A stretch of DNA of 64,000 bases from Panonychus citri. Taxonomy: Eukaryota > Arthropoda > Arachnida > Trombidiformes > Tetranychidae. Within the stretch, counting starts at the first letter, position 1. Each line of letters opens with the position of its first letter. The position numbers and the translations under genes are program-made. This document shows positions 1 through 8,996 of this stretch, piece after piece. The stretch covers positions 1 to 64,000 of the forward strand of contig NW_026515407.1 in NCBI RefSeq assembly GCF_014898815.1, in the 5' to 3' direction. Below the pieces are notes generated by a model. The model was not told the DNA's origin, searched no databases, and was given only the letters and a program-made list of their open reading frames with translations.

Positions 1-52
1 AATAAGTGCCGATTTCAACACCTAAAATTTAAAAGCTTGAATACAAAAAACA

Positions 53-493
53 ATGAGTTCTTACTCCTTTGTGGCTTACGATTGCTTCTTGTTCATCATG
101 GTCCTTATCTCCTCTTTGTCAAGCCAAACTTTTGGTTATGATAGAAAAATGGATGGAGAAGATTATGGTGATAATAGTGGCTATGGTTATGGCGGTGGTC
201 AAGGTGGTGGTTATGGTGGTGGTTATGGAAAGGGCAAAGATGGGGGTCGTGGTAGTGGTAGTGGTAGTGGTGGTTCTGGTGGTTTTACTGATGGTGGTTT
301 TGGTTCTGGCTTTGTTTATGGTGGTGGTAAGGACAAAGATAAAAGTGGTGGCGGTGGTTTCGGAAATAATGCAGGAGATGTTAAAGGCGGTGGTACAGAC
401 AAAGAAGCAAGAGGCTCAGGCGGTGATAGTTATGGTTTTGCTAATGTGATGGATAATTTTTCAGATTTTGGACAACTTTTTGAGCGTTTTTGA
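53..493 (+). CDS. Small secreted glycine-rich protein
   Basis: A single-exon frame of 146 residues starts at an ATG in a good context (aaaacaATGA) and ends at TGA. The N-terminus has a hydrophobic stretch around residues 10-27, read here as a signal peptide that could be cleaved near TFG/YDR. The rest is low-complexity: GYGGG-type repeats, then GSGSGSGG, then a stretch with regularly spaced Lys/Asp (GGGKDKDKSGGGG), ending in a short aromatic, acidic tail. This composition is seen in arthropod cuticular, silk-associated or antimicrobial Gly-rich proteins; the sequence does not decide between them. A second long frame over the same bases (69-449) is a shadow produced by GGT repeats. No polyA signal is obvious downstream. 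Confidence 0.7.
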   Translation: MSSYSFVAYDCFLFIMVLISSLSSQTFGYDRKMDGEDYGDNSGYGYGGGQGGGYGGGYGKGKDGGRGSGSGSGGSGGFTDGGFGSGFVYGGGKDKDKSGGGGFGNNAGDVKGGGTDKEARGSGGDSYGFANVMDNFSDFGQLFERF

Positions 494-636
494 CACGCTT
501 TAAGACTTTTTCAACTCACTGTCATCTCTAGTATATCGAAATGATTTGATTTAAAAGAATGATTCTCATTTCAGTATCCTAAATCCATGGGTCTCTCAAA
601 CTATCGAAAGAAAGTTTGTTTTCGCTTGTTATTAAA

Positions 637-834
637 ATAATCGGTAAGATCTTAGTTATGATCTTCATTAATTAACCCGTTTACGAGTGACACCTAACCT
701 AACCTAATCTAACAAAACAAAACAAGCCAAAAAATTAGTTAATTAGTTACGTTAATTAGCTCAGTAATTTAGATTTCAACTTTGCCGCTAACTTAAGCCA
801 CACTAGTGCGATCATAACTAAGATCTTACCGATA
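637..834. mobile_element. MITE-like element with perfect terminal inverted repeats
   Basis: Bases 640-663 and 810-833 are perfect reverse complements over 24 nt (core ATCGGTAAGATC...). The arms are 146 bp apart. The same 7-mer, TATTAAA, lies directly outside both ends (630-636 and 835-841) and would fit a target-site duplication. At about 198 bp with no reading frame, this looks like a non-autonomous DNA transposon. The transposase family is unknown. Confidence 0.5.
693..707. repeat. Three telomere-like CCTAA units
   Basis: Three perfect CCTAA pentamers sit inside the inverted-repeat element, followed by a degenerate copy (TCTAA). CCTAA is the complement of TTAGG, the common arthropod telomere unit. 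The tract is far too short to be a telomere. Confidence 0.45.
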
Positions 835-904
835 TATTAAACGAAATGGTGGTTCTACTTTTCAAACTGGTCGCCTTCCTAATCTTACTGCTTATTAGGA
901 TCAA

Positions 905-1795
905 TTAGGATTGACCCGATTCTGGCATAACCGATTTGGTATCACAAGTACTTTTGATCTCAGTGTCCACTATCCTTTGAGGGTCCAGAATGTGGTCGAC
1001 AACTTGAGGTGCACCAGGAACTTCAAATAGAAATTTTAACAAGCCGTTATTACTTTTAAGGCTGAAAATATTTCTCCCATTATTGAATAAATTAAGTGCC
1101 GCTGTTTTAACTCGACTAAAATCAATTTCCACTTCTCGAACTATACATTCAATCCTAAATGGTGTTATCTGTTCTCGAACAATTAGTAAATGTTTGATTA
1201 GAAATAAACATCCATCGGAGAGACTCTTGTTTTTACTAATCTCTGAACCGGCTCGTTTTAATGATTCCAAACAACCGGCTACAACCTCTTGAGCTAATCG
1301 TTGGAAAGCCGATTTGTCCAACGATCGGTACAATTTTGCAAGGCACATTATTGTCCGTCTAACGGTTGGATACCACATCCCATGAATATCGGCTGGTGAT
1401 CTTGAAGCGTATCTACCGAAAGATGAATCATTATAAGTGGCCAGTGAAATGTCCGAAAGAGTGGTTGATGTTATTGATGATAAAGAATCACTTCTAACCA
1501 AAGTTCCAGGAGGATTGGTTGATAAACACTCGGCGATACTTTCCATCATTTCCAATTTCTCTGGATAGGCAAGGTCACCAGGAGCTGGAACATATTCGAC
1601 AAGATTCGTTTGTATATAAATAGCAGTTCGATAGACTAAACGTTCTTGGACATCTTGTAAAAGTGAATTAAGAGCTCGGCCAAATGAGAGAGTTTCATTT
1701 CCGAGAATTGATGTAAACTCTTCGCTTCCTTCGCTTCTCAGGATACAACAAAGTTCCGAAAGTGTTTCAAATGATTTATATGGATCACTATGGGT
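905..1795 (-). pseudogene. Cog3: COG3, C-terminal part (one long exon, gene incomplete)
   Basis: The minus-strand frame from 1795 to the stop at 905 encodes about 296 residues. It matches conserved oligomeric Golgi complex subunit 3, a tethering factor for retrograde vesicles at the Golgi. Diagnostic stretches, in order, are DVQERLVYRTAIYIQT, APGDLAYPEKLEMMESIA, MWYPTVRRTIMCLAKLYR, SKNKSLSDGCLFLIKHLL and VREQITPF. The exon begins after a plausible acceptor (ttcttag) at 1796. Family proteins are about 800 residues. Here the frame stops soon after the IKSTCD segment, so more than 100 family residues are missing at the C-terminus, and no upstream exon lies next to it. The frame itself is undamaged, so this may be an exon of a gene that is misassembled or was split by the retroelement. 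The family call is firm; whether it is functional is not. Confidence 0.8.
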
Positions 1796-2039
1796 CTAAG
1801 AACATCGTAAACATGGTGACATAAACTTTCAAGAAAATCGATTAAAATTGTGAAGGTGAAGTAAAAATTGGTAAAACAATTAGTAGTAGTAAAAGCAACA
1901 ATCTAGACCACTTTTCTTTCTTTTTCTCTTTCTTTTTTTACCTTTCTTTTTCTCTTTCTTTTTGGCAACAATCTAAACCGCTTTTTCGAGCGGGCCTCTC
2001 ATTTCCTGTAATTAAGGTTATAAGGCTGTTAATCGCTCG

Positions 2040-2115
2040 ATTTATTGAAGTCCACAAGCTAGCTCGTTAGTAACGTGTACGATATTTGTAAGGTTGGCCA
2101 CCGGTTCAAATCTCG
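2040..2115 (+). repeat. Possible tRNA-derived SINE remnant
   Basis: TAGCTCGTTAGTAACG resembles an A-box/D-arm. About 40 nt later GGTTCAAATC matches the pol III B-box consensus GGTTCGANTC closely. The T-stem pairs poorly and I cannot fold an acceptor stem, so this is not a working tRNA gene. A decayed tRNA-derived SINE head is the best guess. Confidence 0.25.
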
Positions 2116-2128
2116 TTCCCGTTTAATC

Positions 2129-2168
2129 TTCATCTTCATCTTCATCTTCATCTTCGTCTTCGTCGTCG
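2129..2168. repeat. CTTCAT/CTTCGT hexamer repeat
   Basis: Perfect CTTCAT units grade into CTTCGT and CGTCGT. Read on the minus strand this is an alternating Asp/Glu run ending directly at a TAA, so it could be the acidic C-terminal tail of an unrecognised exon as well as a simple repeat. Confidence 0.5.
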
Positions 2169-2501
2169 ATTGGTTCCCGTCTGAACGGTGATACCGATCA
2201 AATATCTTACCCGTTACTAATTGAGCTAGTGCGTGGACTTTTGCTAAATTTTTCGATGAATGATTGACAATAGATACTGATTAACTTTAAGGTTGACACT
2301 TAATTAGTTTCAGACTCGATTTTTAATTCTAATTAATGTCAATTTAAATTGAATGTAATCAAGTTTGGTTACCATGGATTCACCCAAACAAAAGTTAATC
2401 ATATGTTTGGATATGTTTTTGTCTTATTGTTTTGAATGTTTTGTTTGATTAAAATTGCAAAATCAATTGTCTAGATTTTTGATTAATTCCAAAGGCCTGA
2501 G

Positions 2502-2755
2502 ATGTTTATTAATCGGTTGAAAGATAATCTTGTTTCTAATCTATGGTTAGTCTCAAAGTCAATTCTTGATTTACCTTTTGCTGGTGAATTGATTAAACAA
2601 TTTGATGATTGTTCACCTCTAGAAATTAACATTGACCCCTTCAAATCTTCCGTACGATTTAGAGGAATCACAATTTACCATTGAACCAGGATCAAGATTA
2701 ATGTCTTTTCTCCGTCTATTCAGTCAACTATTAATTCCAAGTGAATTAAATTAAG
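2502..2755 (+). pseudogene. Unidentified protein-coding fragment with a one-base shift
   Basis: An open frame starts at 2502 (MFINRLKDNLVSNL...) and runs through an amphipathic stretch with ILDLPFAGELIKQFDD. It is protein-like rather than low-complexity. At the C-run near 2637-2641 the sensible reading appears to move to another frame, which then continues with acidic and hydrophobic residues (YDLEESQFTIEPGSRL, then a Leu-rich helix) to TAA near 2755. I do not recognise the family. It sits between the COG3 exon and the 3' side of the retroelement, on the opposite strand to both. It may be a gene fragment carried in by rearrangement. Confidence 0.35.
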
Positions 2756-2826
2756 AATATAATTGAGTCAGTGGATGTTGATGAGCCTGTTGGTGATGAT
2801 GGTGAAACTTGAGTTTTTTGAACAAC

Positions 2827-3990
2827 TTAAAAATTGGAAGTTGAAGGTTGGGTTATGTCGTAGATAACATTTCGACCATCACTTAATTCACACGAAACAA
2901 AATTAGAGTTTGTTGTAACTGTGGCTCGATGATTTGGATCCATCACTTTTATATCAATTAAGATGACCAAAAACTTAAGTTTGATGATGACTAATTGAAT
3001 TAGTTGATTCGCTTTTTTAAGCACAATTAGCGTAAAGTTGCTGATGATTAAGATGATTAATGAAGCTTTAACTAGAGTTGATTCGGTTGTTTGTTTAAAA
3101 GAAACTTTGATTTCGATAAAGAAAAGAAGATTTTGATTAGAGACAAAATGGTGTCTTATCTGGTTAATCGGGTTAATTAACGGACAATTGGTGGGAAAAG
3201 AATTTCGAATAATCGTTTCCTTGGAGAAAATCGGGAAAAAATCGATTTTCGATTTTCGAATATTTTTAAATTCGTTTTCACTGTTGCCAATGGTTACACA
3301 GTAGAATAGAATATAATTGTTCTCATCGAATTGTTTTAATTGTTGTCTTCTTTGTCTTGTTAATCTTTGATTATCATCATTAATTGGATCAATTGTTGAT
3401 TGTTGAATTATCATCTTATCAGCGCTTAAGCGATTTTTCTTTGGTTTGTTGACTTGTTTATCCATTGGATTATGTTCTTGATTGTCAACTGAAGTTGTTT
3501 CATGGTTAGAGATTAATTCTGGATCAAGATTGTCAAGCTCGGGATTTTCGGTAAGTGGATTAATTTCATCATTTAAATTTGAATTTGAATTCGTTTTTGT
3601 TATTGATGAATCTGTTTGATCAACATTAGTTGGATCAATCTCGTTAGTGTTTGGGAGCTTAAAACTTTCTATCTGAAGATATTGATCTGAATTGAAAAAA
3701 TTATCTCTAATTTCTTTCTGTTTCTCAGTTAATTCTGATTTGTGTAATTTCGTATTACTGACATTCGCTGTGAATATTTCTAACTCGTCTATGTCGAGAA
3801 GCATTAAACTTCCTTTCTGAATACCGCAGACTAAATAAGGTCCATGATATTTTTCTATCAATTTCTTTGAAATTTCTGAACTGACAGATTCATTTTTAAC
3901 ATAAACGTAATCACCTTCTTTGTAAGGGGAAGTTGGATGTAACTGTTTTGATCGATTGATTTGATACTGTTGTTGAGACTTGAGTCTTGC
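2827..3990 (-). pseudogene. Retroelement integrase C-terminus plus acidic tail
   Basis: The frame contains a basic Arg/Lys/Gln linker and an SH3-like segment with KYHGPYLV, the GPY/F module of Ty3/gypsy integrases. A long Asn/Asp/Glu-rich tail follows, ending in a hydrophobic region (about residues 270-310 of the 344-residue open frame). It is out of frame with the integrase core by one base near 4012. The tail after the QRRQQLKQF segment may simply be read-through of the element's 3' untranslated part. I see no convincing envelope gene. Confidence 0.65.
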
Positions 3991-4010
3991 TCGGGCTAAC
4001 TTTCTAGCTT

Positions 4011-4600
4011 CTACAACATTGTATTTAGAAAATTGTTATTTGTTTCGATATGATTATCGATCGGTTTCTGGGGTTGTCTACCATAAACGAGAAAATATGG
4101 AGAAAATCGGGTTATTTTGTGTATCGAAGTATTAATTGCGAAAACAGAGGCTTCTAAGCCATAAGCTAAATGTTTATTATCGTTCGCTAAACAATAAATT
4201 CTTAATCTCTCTGAGATTGTTTTGTTGTGTCTTTCGACTATTCCCTGTGATTGTGGATGGTACGGGTTTGAGGTAACATGTTTAATACCATTGTTTTGAC
4301 AGAATGATCTGAACTGTTCTGAGGTAAAATTCGTTCCGTTATCGGTTTGTAGGATTTTTGGGTATGAAACTGTGTTAAAAATCGGGCGAAGGAAATCAAT
4401 TACAGTTGAAGCTGTTTGATTAAGGGTTAGTTTCGCATAGACAAATCTGGACAGAACATCTACTAACACAAGAATATACTTTTTCGAATGTTTTACCGTT
4501 ATTGGTCCTTGGACGTCGAGTTCAAATCGATCAAAAATGTCGTCGGCAATTGGCTTTTCAGCTGGATCAACATAAATTATGTTGGTTGGTTTTGCGATTT
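4011..4600 (-). pseudogene. Retroelement integrase catalytic core
   Basis: The frame carries the DDE triad: Asp in FELDVQGP, Asp in LQTDNGTNF, and Glu in GIVERHNKT, with HPQSQG just before the Glu as expected for retroviral-type integrases. The upstream zinc-binding part lies in a different frame (a shift near 4590, in an A-run), and the downstream GPY part in yet another (shift near 4012). Function would be cDNA insertion; the broken frame makes it inactive. Confidence 0.85.
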
Positions 4601-5410
4601 GCAATTGTTGCAAAGTCTTGTTACTTCTTGAAGTAAATTTTTGCACCAGAAACGTCGGGATATTTGACATGCAGTCTTTTCGGGTCCAAAGTGACCTCCT
4701 ATTGGTGAATCATGGTCATGTTTGAAGATTTCACTTAAAATTATTGGATCAATTACCAATTTTAAATTGTACGGGGGTTTATCATTTTTTCGATGAAGTA
4801 GTTCATCTTGAAGGGCAAATTTTTTGCAAGTTTCAGGATCTTTTTCGATCAATTGGTTTTTAATTTTTATGATTTCGGGATCATTTTGTTGATGAATTTT
4901 TATTTTTTCTTTCCAAATAGATGTTGGAGTTTTAAGGTTGTCGTCGTTGACAATGTTTGGTTGAATTAATGTTGATTCACTTTGAAGAGTGTAAGCGATC
5001 AATTGAGGATCTTTTAGATCGTAGCAAATGTTGTTGAGTTCACTGTTAATCAGGTTTAAGCCAATATCGAAATAAATATCATCTTCGAAGTCAATGACAT
5101 AGTCAATTAGATAAATTTTATCTAAATACTCTTCTTCAGGGTCGATAGAGTTACGGTGATTCCATTCACTTTGATACCGTGAAAAACAATCAGGTGGATG
5201 TTGTTTTCCTTTTTGATAAATGACTTTAAAGTCAAATGATGACAACATTGCAGACCATCGGTGTAACCGGGAATTTTTGAAGTTTATTCGGGGCAATTGG
5301 CAAAGAGCATGGTGGTCGGTCTCCACCAAGAATTGTTGACCTTCTAAATAATGTCGATATTTAGTAATGCCAATGAAAATCGCGAGACATTCTTTCTCGA
5401 AACGGTATAA
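4577..5410 (-). pseudogene. Retroelement RNase H end and integrase zinc head
   Basis: Reading from 5410 downward, the frame first gives the RNase H segment with EKECLAIF and VETDHHAL. It ends with the HHCC integrase head (H...GGHFGPEKTA...C-N-N-C). The start of RNase H is in another frame, because an extra A around 5415 shifts the reading. Between these lies a long variable, acidic spacer of about 130 residues. Confidence 0.8.
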
Positions 5411-5654
5411 TTTCGTTGATGTTTAGCCAATTTTTGTGAATAAAATACATCGGGAGCCAATTTTTTATTTCGTCGATTGGACAATTAGGATCATAACTTT
5501 CAGAGTTTTCATCCTCTTGTAGGAGTATTCCTCCTACTGCAGCATCAGATGCGTCAGCACTAATTTTTCTTCTCAATATCGGGTTATAGTGAACCAGCAT
5601 AGCCGTCGTTATCAAAGCTTCTTTAAGCTTATCCAATGCTTTTCGATCTTCACT
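5361..5654 (-). pseudogene. Retroelement RT connection / RNase H start
   Basis: The segment runs from a typical RT-connection helix (RKALDKLKEAL) into the RNase H start (ISADASDAAVGGILLQE) with its first catalytic Asp. It directly abuts the protease frame. The 200 or more residues of RT that should lie between, including the YxDD box, are absent. Confidence 0.8.
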
Positions 5655-7681
5655 TAATAATTCACGTAATTTTGATTACCAAGTCGCAACTTATACGGGA
5701 ACTGTTCCGTTTTCGGGTTTTCCTCAATAGCGATTGCAGCTAATGGGTTATCCAATTGTTTTCGATTTATTGTATCGAGAACATACGACTGAGTTTCAAG
5801 GTTTTTGATTAATTCAAAAAGATGATTTGTTCCATCTTCAGTGCAAAATCTGAATAAAAATTCGGGCTTTTTTGACTCACTTTCGGATGTCTCTTTTACC
5901 TTTACTTGGTAATTATCGCCATCACTTTCAATCGATGCATAGTATAAGTGCATGAATGAATTTCCAATTAAACATATTGGACGAAAATCTTTACAGATTT
6001 GAATTTTGAAGATTCTCGATTCTTCCATCTCGGGGTGTTTCACTATTGCGTAGGCAAAACCGAGTGAAGTTACGGGTGATGATGAGATTCCTTGAAGGGA
6101 ACGATGAAAATAAGAGATATGAGCTCCAAGCTCTCTTGCGACGTGTTCGTCTAAGGCTGACATTGTTGAGCCTGTATCGAGAAGAACGGCACCTTCTCGA
6201 ACAAATTGTCGGTCTGTGCGACAAAGTTTGAATTGAGCAACTGGCATATGAACAAGATGTAAAGGTCCAAGTGTTGTTATACATTCTTCGGAAACTGCAA
6301 AGTTTATGTCGTTTTGACGGAAACCAGAAGTAATTGGTTCTTGAGAACGTTCGATTTTTGGGTCTATGACCATTGATGATGATGATTGGGTTGTGGCGGT
6401 AGTAGTAGCTGCTGTAGCTGGAGGTGTTGGCTTCTTAGCCTCACTTGAGTTTTTCTTTCGTCGACACTCATTAGTCGGGTGACTATTCCACAATTTACAT
6501 TCACCACATTGACCTCGGTATCTGGGTCTTTGTTGATAATTGTTATCATTAGATAGAATTTTGTTAAGGGTCGATGCTTTAGCATCATTGGATTTATCGT
6601 TTTTATCCACTCGTGGGTTTCTTCCACTTTGTTTGTTTCTTCTCGCTTGTTCGAGGAATTCATGATGTTTTCGTACGAGTACGTTAAAAATAGCATCTTG
6701 GCTTAAATTTGCGCCGAGAGTGTAAATCTCATCGCGGATGTTTCTTGGGATATGACTCAAGATCATCATTAAGAAAACGGATGTGTCAACTTTACCAAGA
6801 GATTTGGTAACCAGGGTTGAAAGATGATCAATAAAGGTCGAAGGATGGTCTTCTAACTTATATCGATAATTCATCAGCTCGTAATCGGCAGTATATTTCA
6901 TCGATGGGCTGTTCAATTTCTCATAGAGAGCGTCGAGATACAAATGATAATCATTTACCTGCACGGGAATTTGATTAGATATATGAAGCAACTCATTGGA
7001 AAGAGCTTTTTTAAAGCATCGGAGTTTTGTAGCATCATCGACATTTTCATGGTTGAGACGGGCTTTAGTTTTGTTGACCCATGACAACATGTCTTCTCCT
7101 TTCTTGAATTCGGGAACCTCGGGATCTCGTTTCAATGCATTTGCGAATTGGGCAAGACTTTCAACTAAAGTTGAATCATGAGGAACAGTTTCAGATGGAA
7201 CTGAATCAAATCGGGCTGGAACTGGTGGGGCAATGTCGATGCCTAATTCGTTGAGCACATTTTTAATTTTTCTTAAACTACCTAAAGGTAACGGTAGACT
7301 GTTTAACTCGCAGTGAGTTAAGTTGATTATTGAATTACTTTCACGACCAATCTTGTTGATGATGGTCCTAATCTCATCTTCACTGAGATTAGACTTCCGG
7401 AATTCGGTAATCCACTCGGGGATTATTTGTTCTTGTAACTCTTCAAGTATTAGAACTTGAATTTCATTGGTGGTTAATATATCACCTTCTAACATTAAGT
7501 TAGTTTTTATGACTTCTTGAAGCCTTTTCTTTTGTAATGATCGAATTGACGGGATTTGTACCGACCAAAATTCGAGAGTATTTTTAATTTGAGTTTCGGT
7601 TAATTCACTAATTTGATGTTCAGCCATCTCGAGTCTTAAGACTTGTTGTTGAAGACGTGAAGCTTGTCTTGTAGTTGGCAT
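5654..7681 (-). CDS. Retroelement Gag-protease open frame
   Basis: An intact frame of about 675 residues runs from the ATG at 7681; the longer reading from 7729 starts inside the primer-binding site and has no ATG. It begins with a coiled, Gln/Glu-rich region. A capsid-like domain follows (PEFKKGEDMLSWVNKTKARL... to the NKQSGRNPR linker), then a single zinc knuckle CGECKLWNSHPTNEC, spaced CX2CX5HX4C (one residue longer than usual). After that comes a pepsin-like aspartic protease with LLDTGSTMSA. It ends out of frame at the RT deletion. This part could still make a Gag-like protein if transcribed. Confidence 0.85.
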   Translation of the reverse strand: MPTTRQASRLQQQVLRLEMAEHQISELTETQIKNTLEFWSVQIPSIRSLQKKRLQEVIKTNLMLEGDILTTNEIQVLILEELQEQIIPEWITEFRKSNLSEDEIRTIINKIGRESNSIINLTHCELNSLPLPLGSLRKIKNVLNELGIDIAPPVPARFDSVPSETVPHDSTLVESLAQFANALKRDPEVPEFKKGEDMLSWVNKTKARLNHENVDDATKLRCFKKALSNELLHISNQIPVQVNDYHLYLDALYEKLNSPSMKYTADYELMNYRYKLEDHPSTFIDHLSTLVTKSLGKVDTSVFLMMILSHIPRNIRDEIYTLGANLSQDAIFNVLVRKHHEFLEQARRNKQSGRNPRVDKNDKSNDAKASTLNKILSNDNNYQQRPRYRGQCGECKLWNSHPTNECRRKKNSSEAKKPTPPATAATTTATTQSSSSMVIDPKIERSQEPITSGFRQNDINFAVSEECITTLGPLHLVHMPVAQFKLCRTDRQFVREGAVLLDTGSTMSALDEHVARELGAHISYFHRSLQGISSSPVTSLGFAYAIVKHPEMEESRIFKIQICKDFRPICLIGNSFMHLYYASIESDGDNYQVKVKETSESESKKPEFLFRFCTEDGTNHLFELIKNLETQSYVLDTINRKQLDNPLAAIAIEENPKTEQFPYKLRLGNQNYVNY

Positions 7682-7707
7682 AAGCACTTTTGTGTTGAAG
7701 AACTGCT

Positions 7708-7728
7708 GGAATCCTGCCTGGGTCGCCA
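7708..7728 (-). other. Retroelement primer-binding site
   Basis: TGGCGACCCAGGCAGG begins two bases after the LTR's terminal CA, the normal place for a tRNA primer site that starts with TGG. I cannot say which tRNA it pairs with. Confidence 0.6.
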
Positions 7729-7730
7729 AG

Positions 7731-8556
7731 TGTGAGGTTTTTATCGGGTATTTTGAGGTGAATAACGGAGTGTCAGAGATAGTCCTCGGGATCTAGAGCT
7801 CTATTATGATCACTTTGGCTATTACCTTTAATCAATTTGTTGATTTTGAATCAGTAGATTCGATTTGCACACACTAACAAATCTTTCAGATTCTTTTCAG
7901 GATTCCAACAATCACTAAACTCAAGTTTAAGACTTTTCCGGACTGAATTATAACTGAAAATTAACTTTATTGAAATTTTTAATGAAACTTAAGTTGACTC
8001 TATGAGACCAAATTAAATCTAAATTGTTCTATCTTTTGATAGTTACATTTATACTTGAAATTAACAAAAGAAATTTGTGCTGGAATTAATGTAGTCTTTC
8101 AGACTCGACTGTTATCAAAATGATTAAATTAAGGTTAATCAAATCTTTTGGCTTTTTCTAGCTTGAGCTGTGACTTATCAAATTAATGTTACTAATCAGT
8201 TTAGATTAGATTAAAAAAGCACAATGGAAAGAAAGGGAAATTTGTATCTCTTTCTTTTTGGTTACAATTTAAGAAAATTAAAATTTAAGAAAATCGGGTT
8301 TGAAGTCGGGTCTAAATGAAATTAAGTTTTAAAACTGAAACGGGTTAATGAATAAAAATAAAAGAAATTGAAATTTCATAATAATCTGAGTCGATTGCTC
8401 AGTAATTGTTTGGGAGGTTAAGCCTCTACCCTTCAAGAAGGTTAGAATTTTAGTTGAGTTCTGTACCAAGAGAGGTCAGCAGTGCACAGAAAATTTGACT
8501 ATCAAACAAAAAGTAAAAATGAGTTGACTCAATGATTGTGATAGTTTAGTTTTTAT
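7731..8556 (-). repeat. LTR of the gypsy element (5' LTR)
   Basis: The 826-bp block is near-identical to 9232-10037. On the minus strand it ends ...ACCTCACA just before the primer-binding site, so it is the 5' LTR. Against the second copy it has 16 extra bases (about 7876-7891) and four extra bases around 8236-8262. The minus-strand start lacks a clear TG. COG3-like coding sequence reads straight into it. Confidence 0.85.
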
Positions 8557-8881
8557 TTTCCAATTGACTCTCAACTGAATCAAACCATCTCTCAATATCC
8601 CTTAAGCTATTAAAATGTCCAAGAGCATCAGTAAGAACATTCAAATGACCGGTGCCTTCAGATTCCAAATCTTTACCATTAGTATCTGGTGAACCTTTTC
8701 TATCCTTTAAAGATCCACCAACAGCTGATTCTTTTTTAACACCATTACAATTTGAATCATCATCATCACCATCATTTCCATTGTCTAATTGATTTGCTGT
8801 CAATTTTTCCAATTTAATTAGAATGGAAATTTGATCTTTTGACAATGGACACAGTTGAGAATCTTCACCTTCCCATAGATA
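8557..8881 (-). pseudogene. Cog3: COG3 N-terminal fragment, cut by the LTR
   Basis: The minus-strand frame from 8881 down resembles the start of COG3: YLWEGEDSQLCPLSKDQ matches the LW...PL(T/S)xxQ beginning of the family. Then comes an acidic, Ser/Asn-rich linker, then LGHFNSLRDIERWFDSVESQL, like the WFxxxExQ helix that follows in COG3. The frame runs into the LTR and stops there (8546-8548). Upstream, a TAA at 8882-8884 is in frame and separates this part from an ATG at 8909-8911 only nine codons away. So the piece is broken at both ends. It is on the same strand as, and 5' to, the C-terminal COG3 exon. Confidence 0.65.
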
Positions 8882-8996
8882 TTAAACACTTGAAGATATT
8901 AATTCAACCATGGTAACAGGTAACCAGGTATCACCCAGAGATTAAATAGAATCAAAATTAAATTCATGAGATGAGATTCTTATGAGTGTTACTTAC

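Larger units (their letters stand above)
494..904. other. Intergenic region
   Basis: There is no coding potential between the Gly-rich gene and the COG3 exon. It holds the short inverted-repeat element described separately and some A-rich sequence. Confidence 0.6.
1796..2501. other. Non-coding or unrecognised stretch next to COG3
   Basis: It holds a pyrimidine-rich block (about 1913-1968, TTTCT/TTTTTC units), a tRNA-like box near 2060-2110, and the CTTCAT hexamer run at about 2129-2168. No COG3 exon can be recognised, although the middle of COG3 would be expected on this side. Confidence 0.4.
2827..8556 (-). mobile_element. Defective Ty3/gypsy LTR retrotransposon
   Basis: On the minus strand the order is LTR (8556-7731), a primer-binding-site-like TGGCGACCCAGG two bases after the LTR end, Gag, an Asp protease, part of RNase H, integrase with an HHCC head and a DDE core, and a GPY-type C-terminus. 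This order and the GPY motif place it in Ty3/gypsy. It cannot work as it stands: the reverse transcriptase fingers and palm are missing between protease and RNase H (near 5650), at least three frameshifts break pol (near 5415, 4590 and 4012), and no 3' LTR is found at the low-coordinate end. It lies between the two pieces of COG3, in the same orientation. Confidence 0.88.

Noticed and set aside
69..449. 126-residue Val/Met-rich open frame over the Gly-rich gene
   Set aside because: It is the GGT repeat read in another frame (GTG, TGG) and has no signal or domain logic.
1083..1292. 69-residue plus-strand frame over COG3
   Set aside because: Antisense to the strongly supported COG3 exon.
2827..3300. 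Possible envelope gene at the 3' end of the retroelement
   Set aside because: The hydrophobic stretch is short, and no furin-like site, signal peptide or coiled coil can be seen; more likely untranslated sequence read in frame.
5991..6284. Arg/Ser-rich minus-strand frame inside the Gag-protease region
   Set aside because: An alternative frame of the intact protease region, with no motif of its own.
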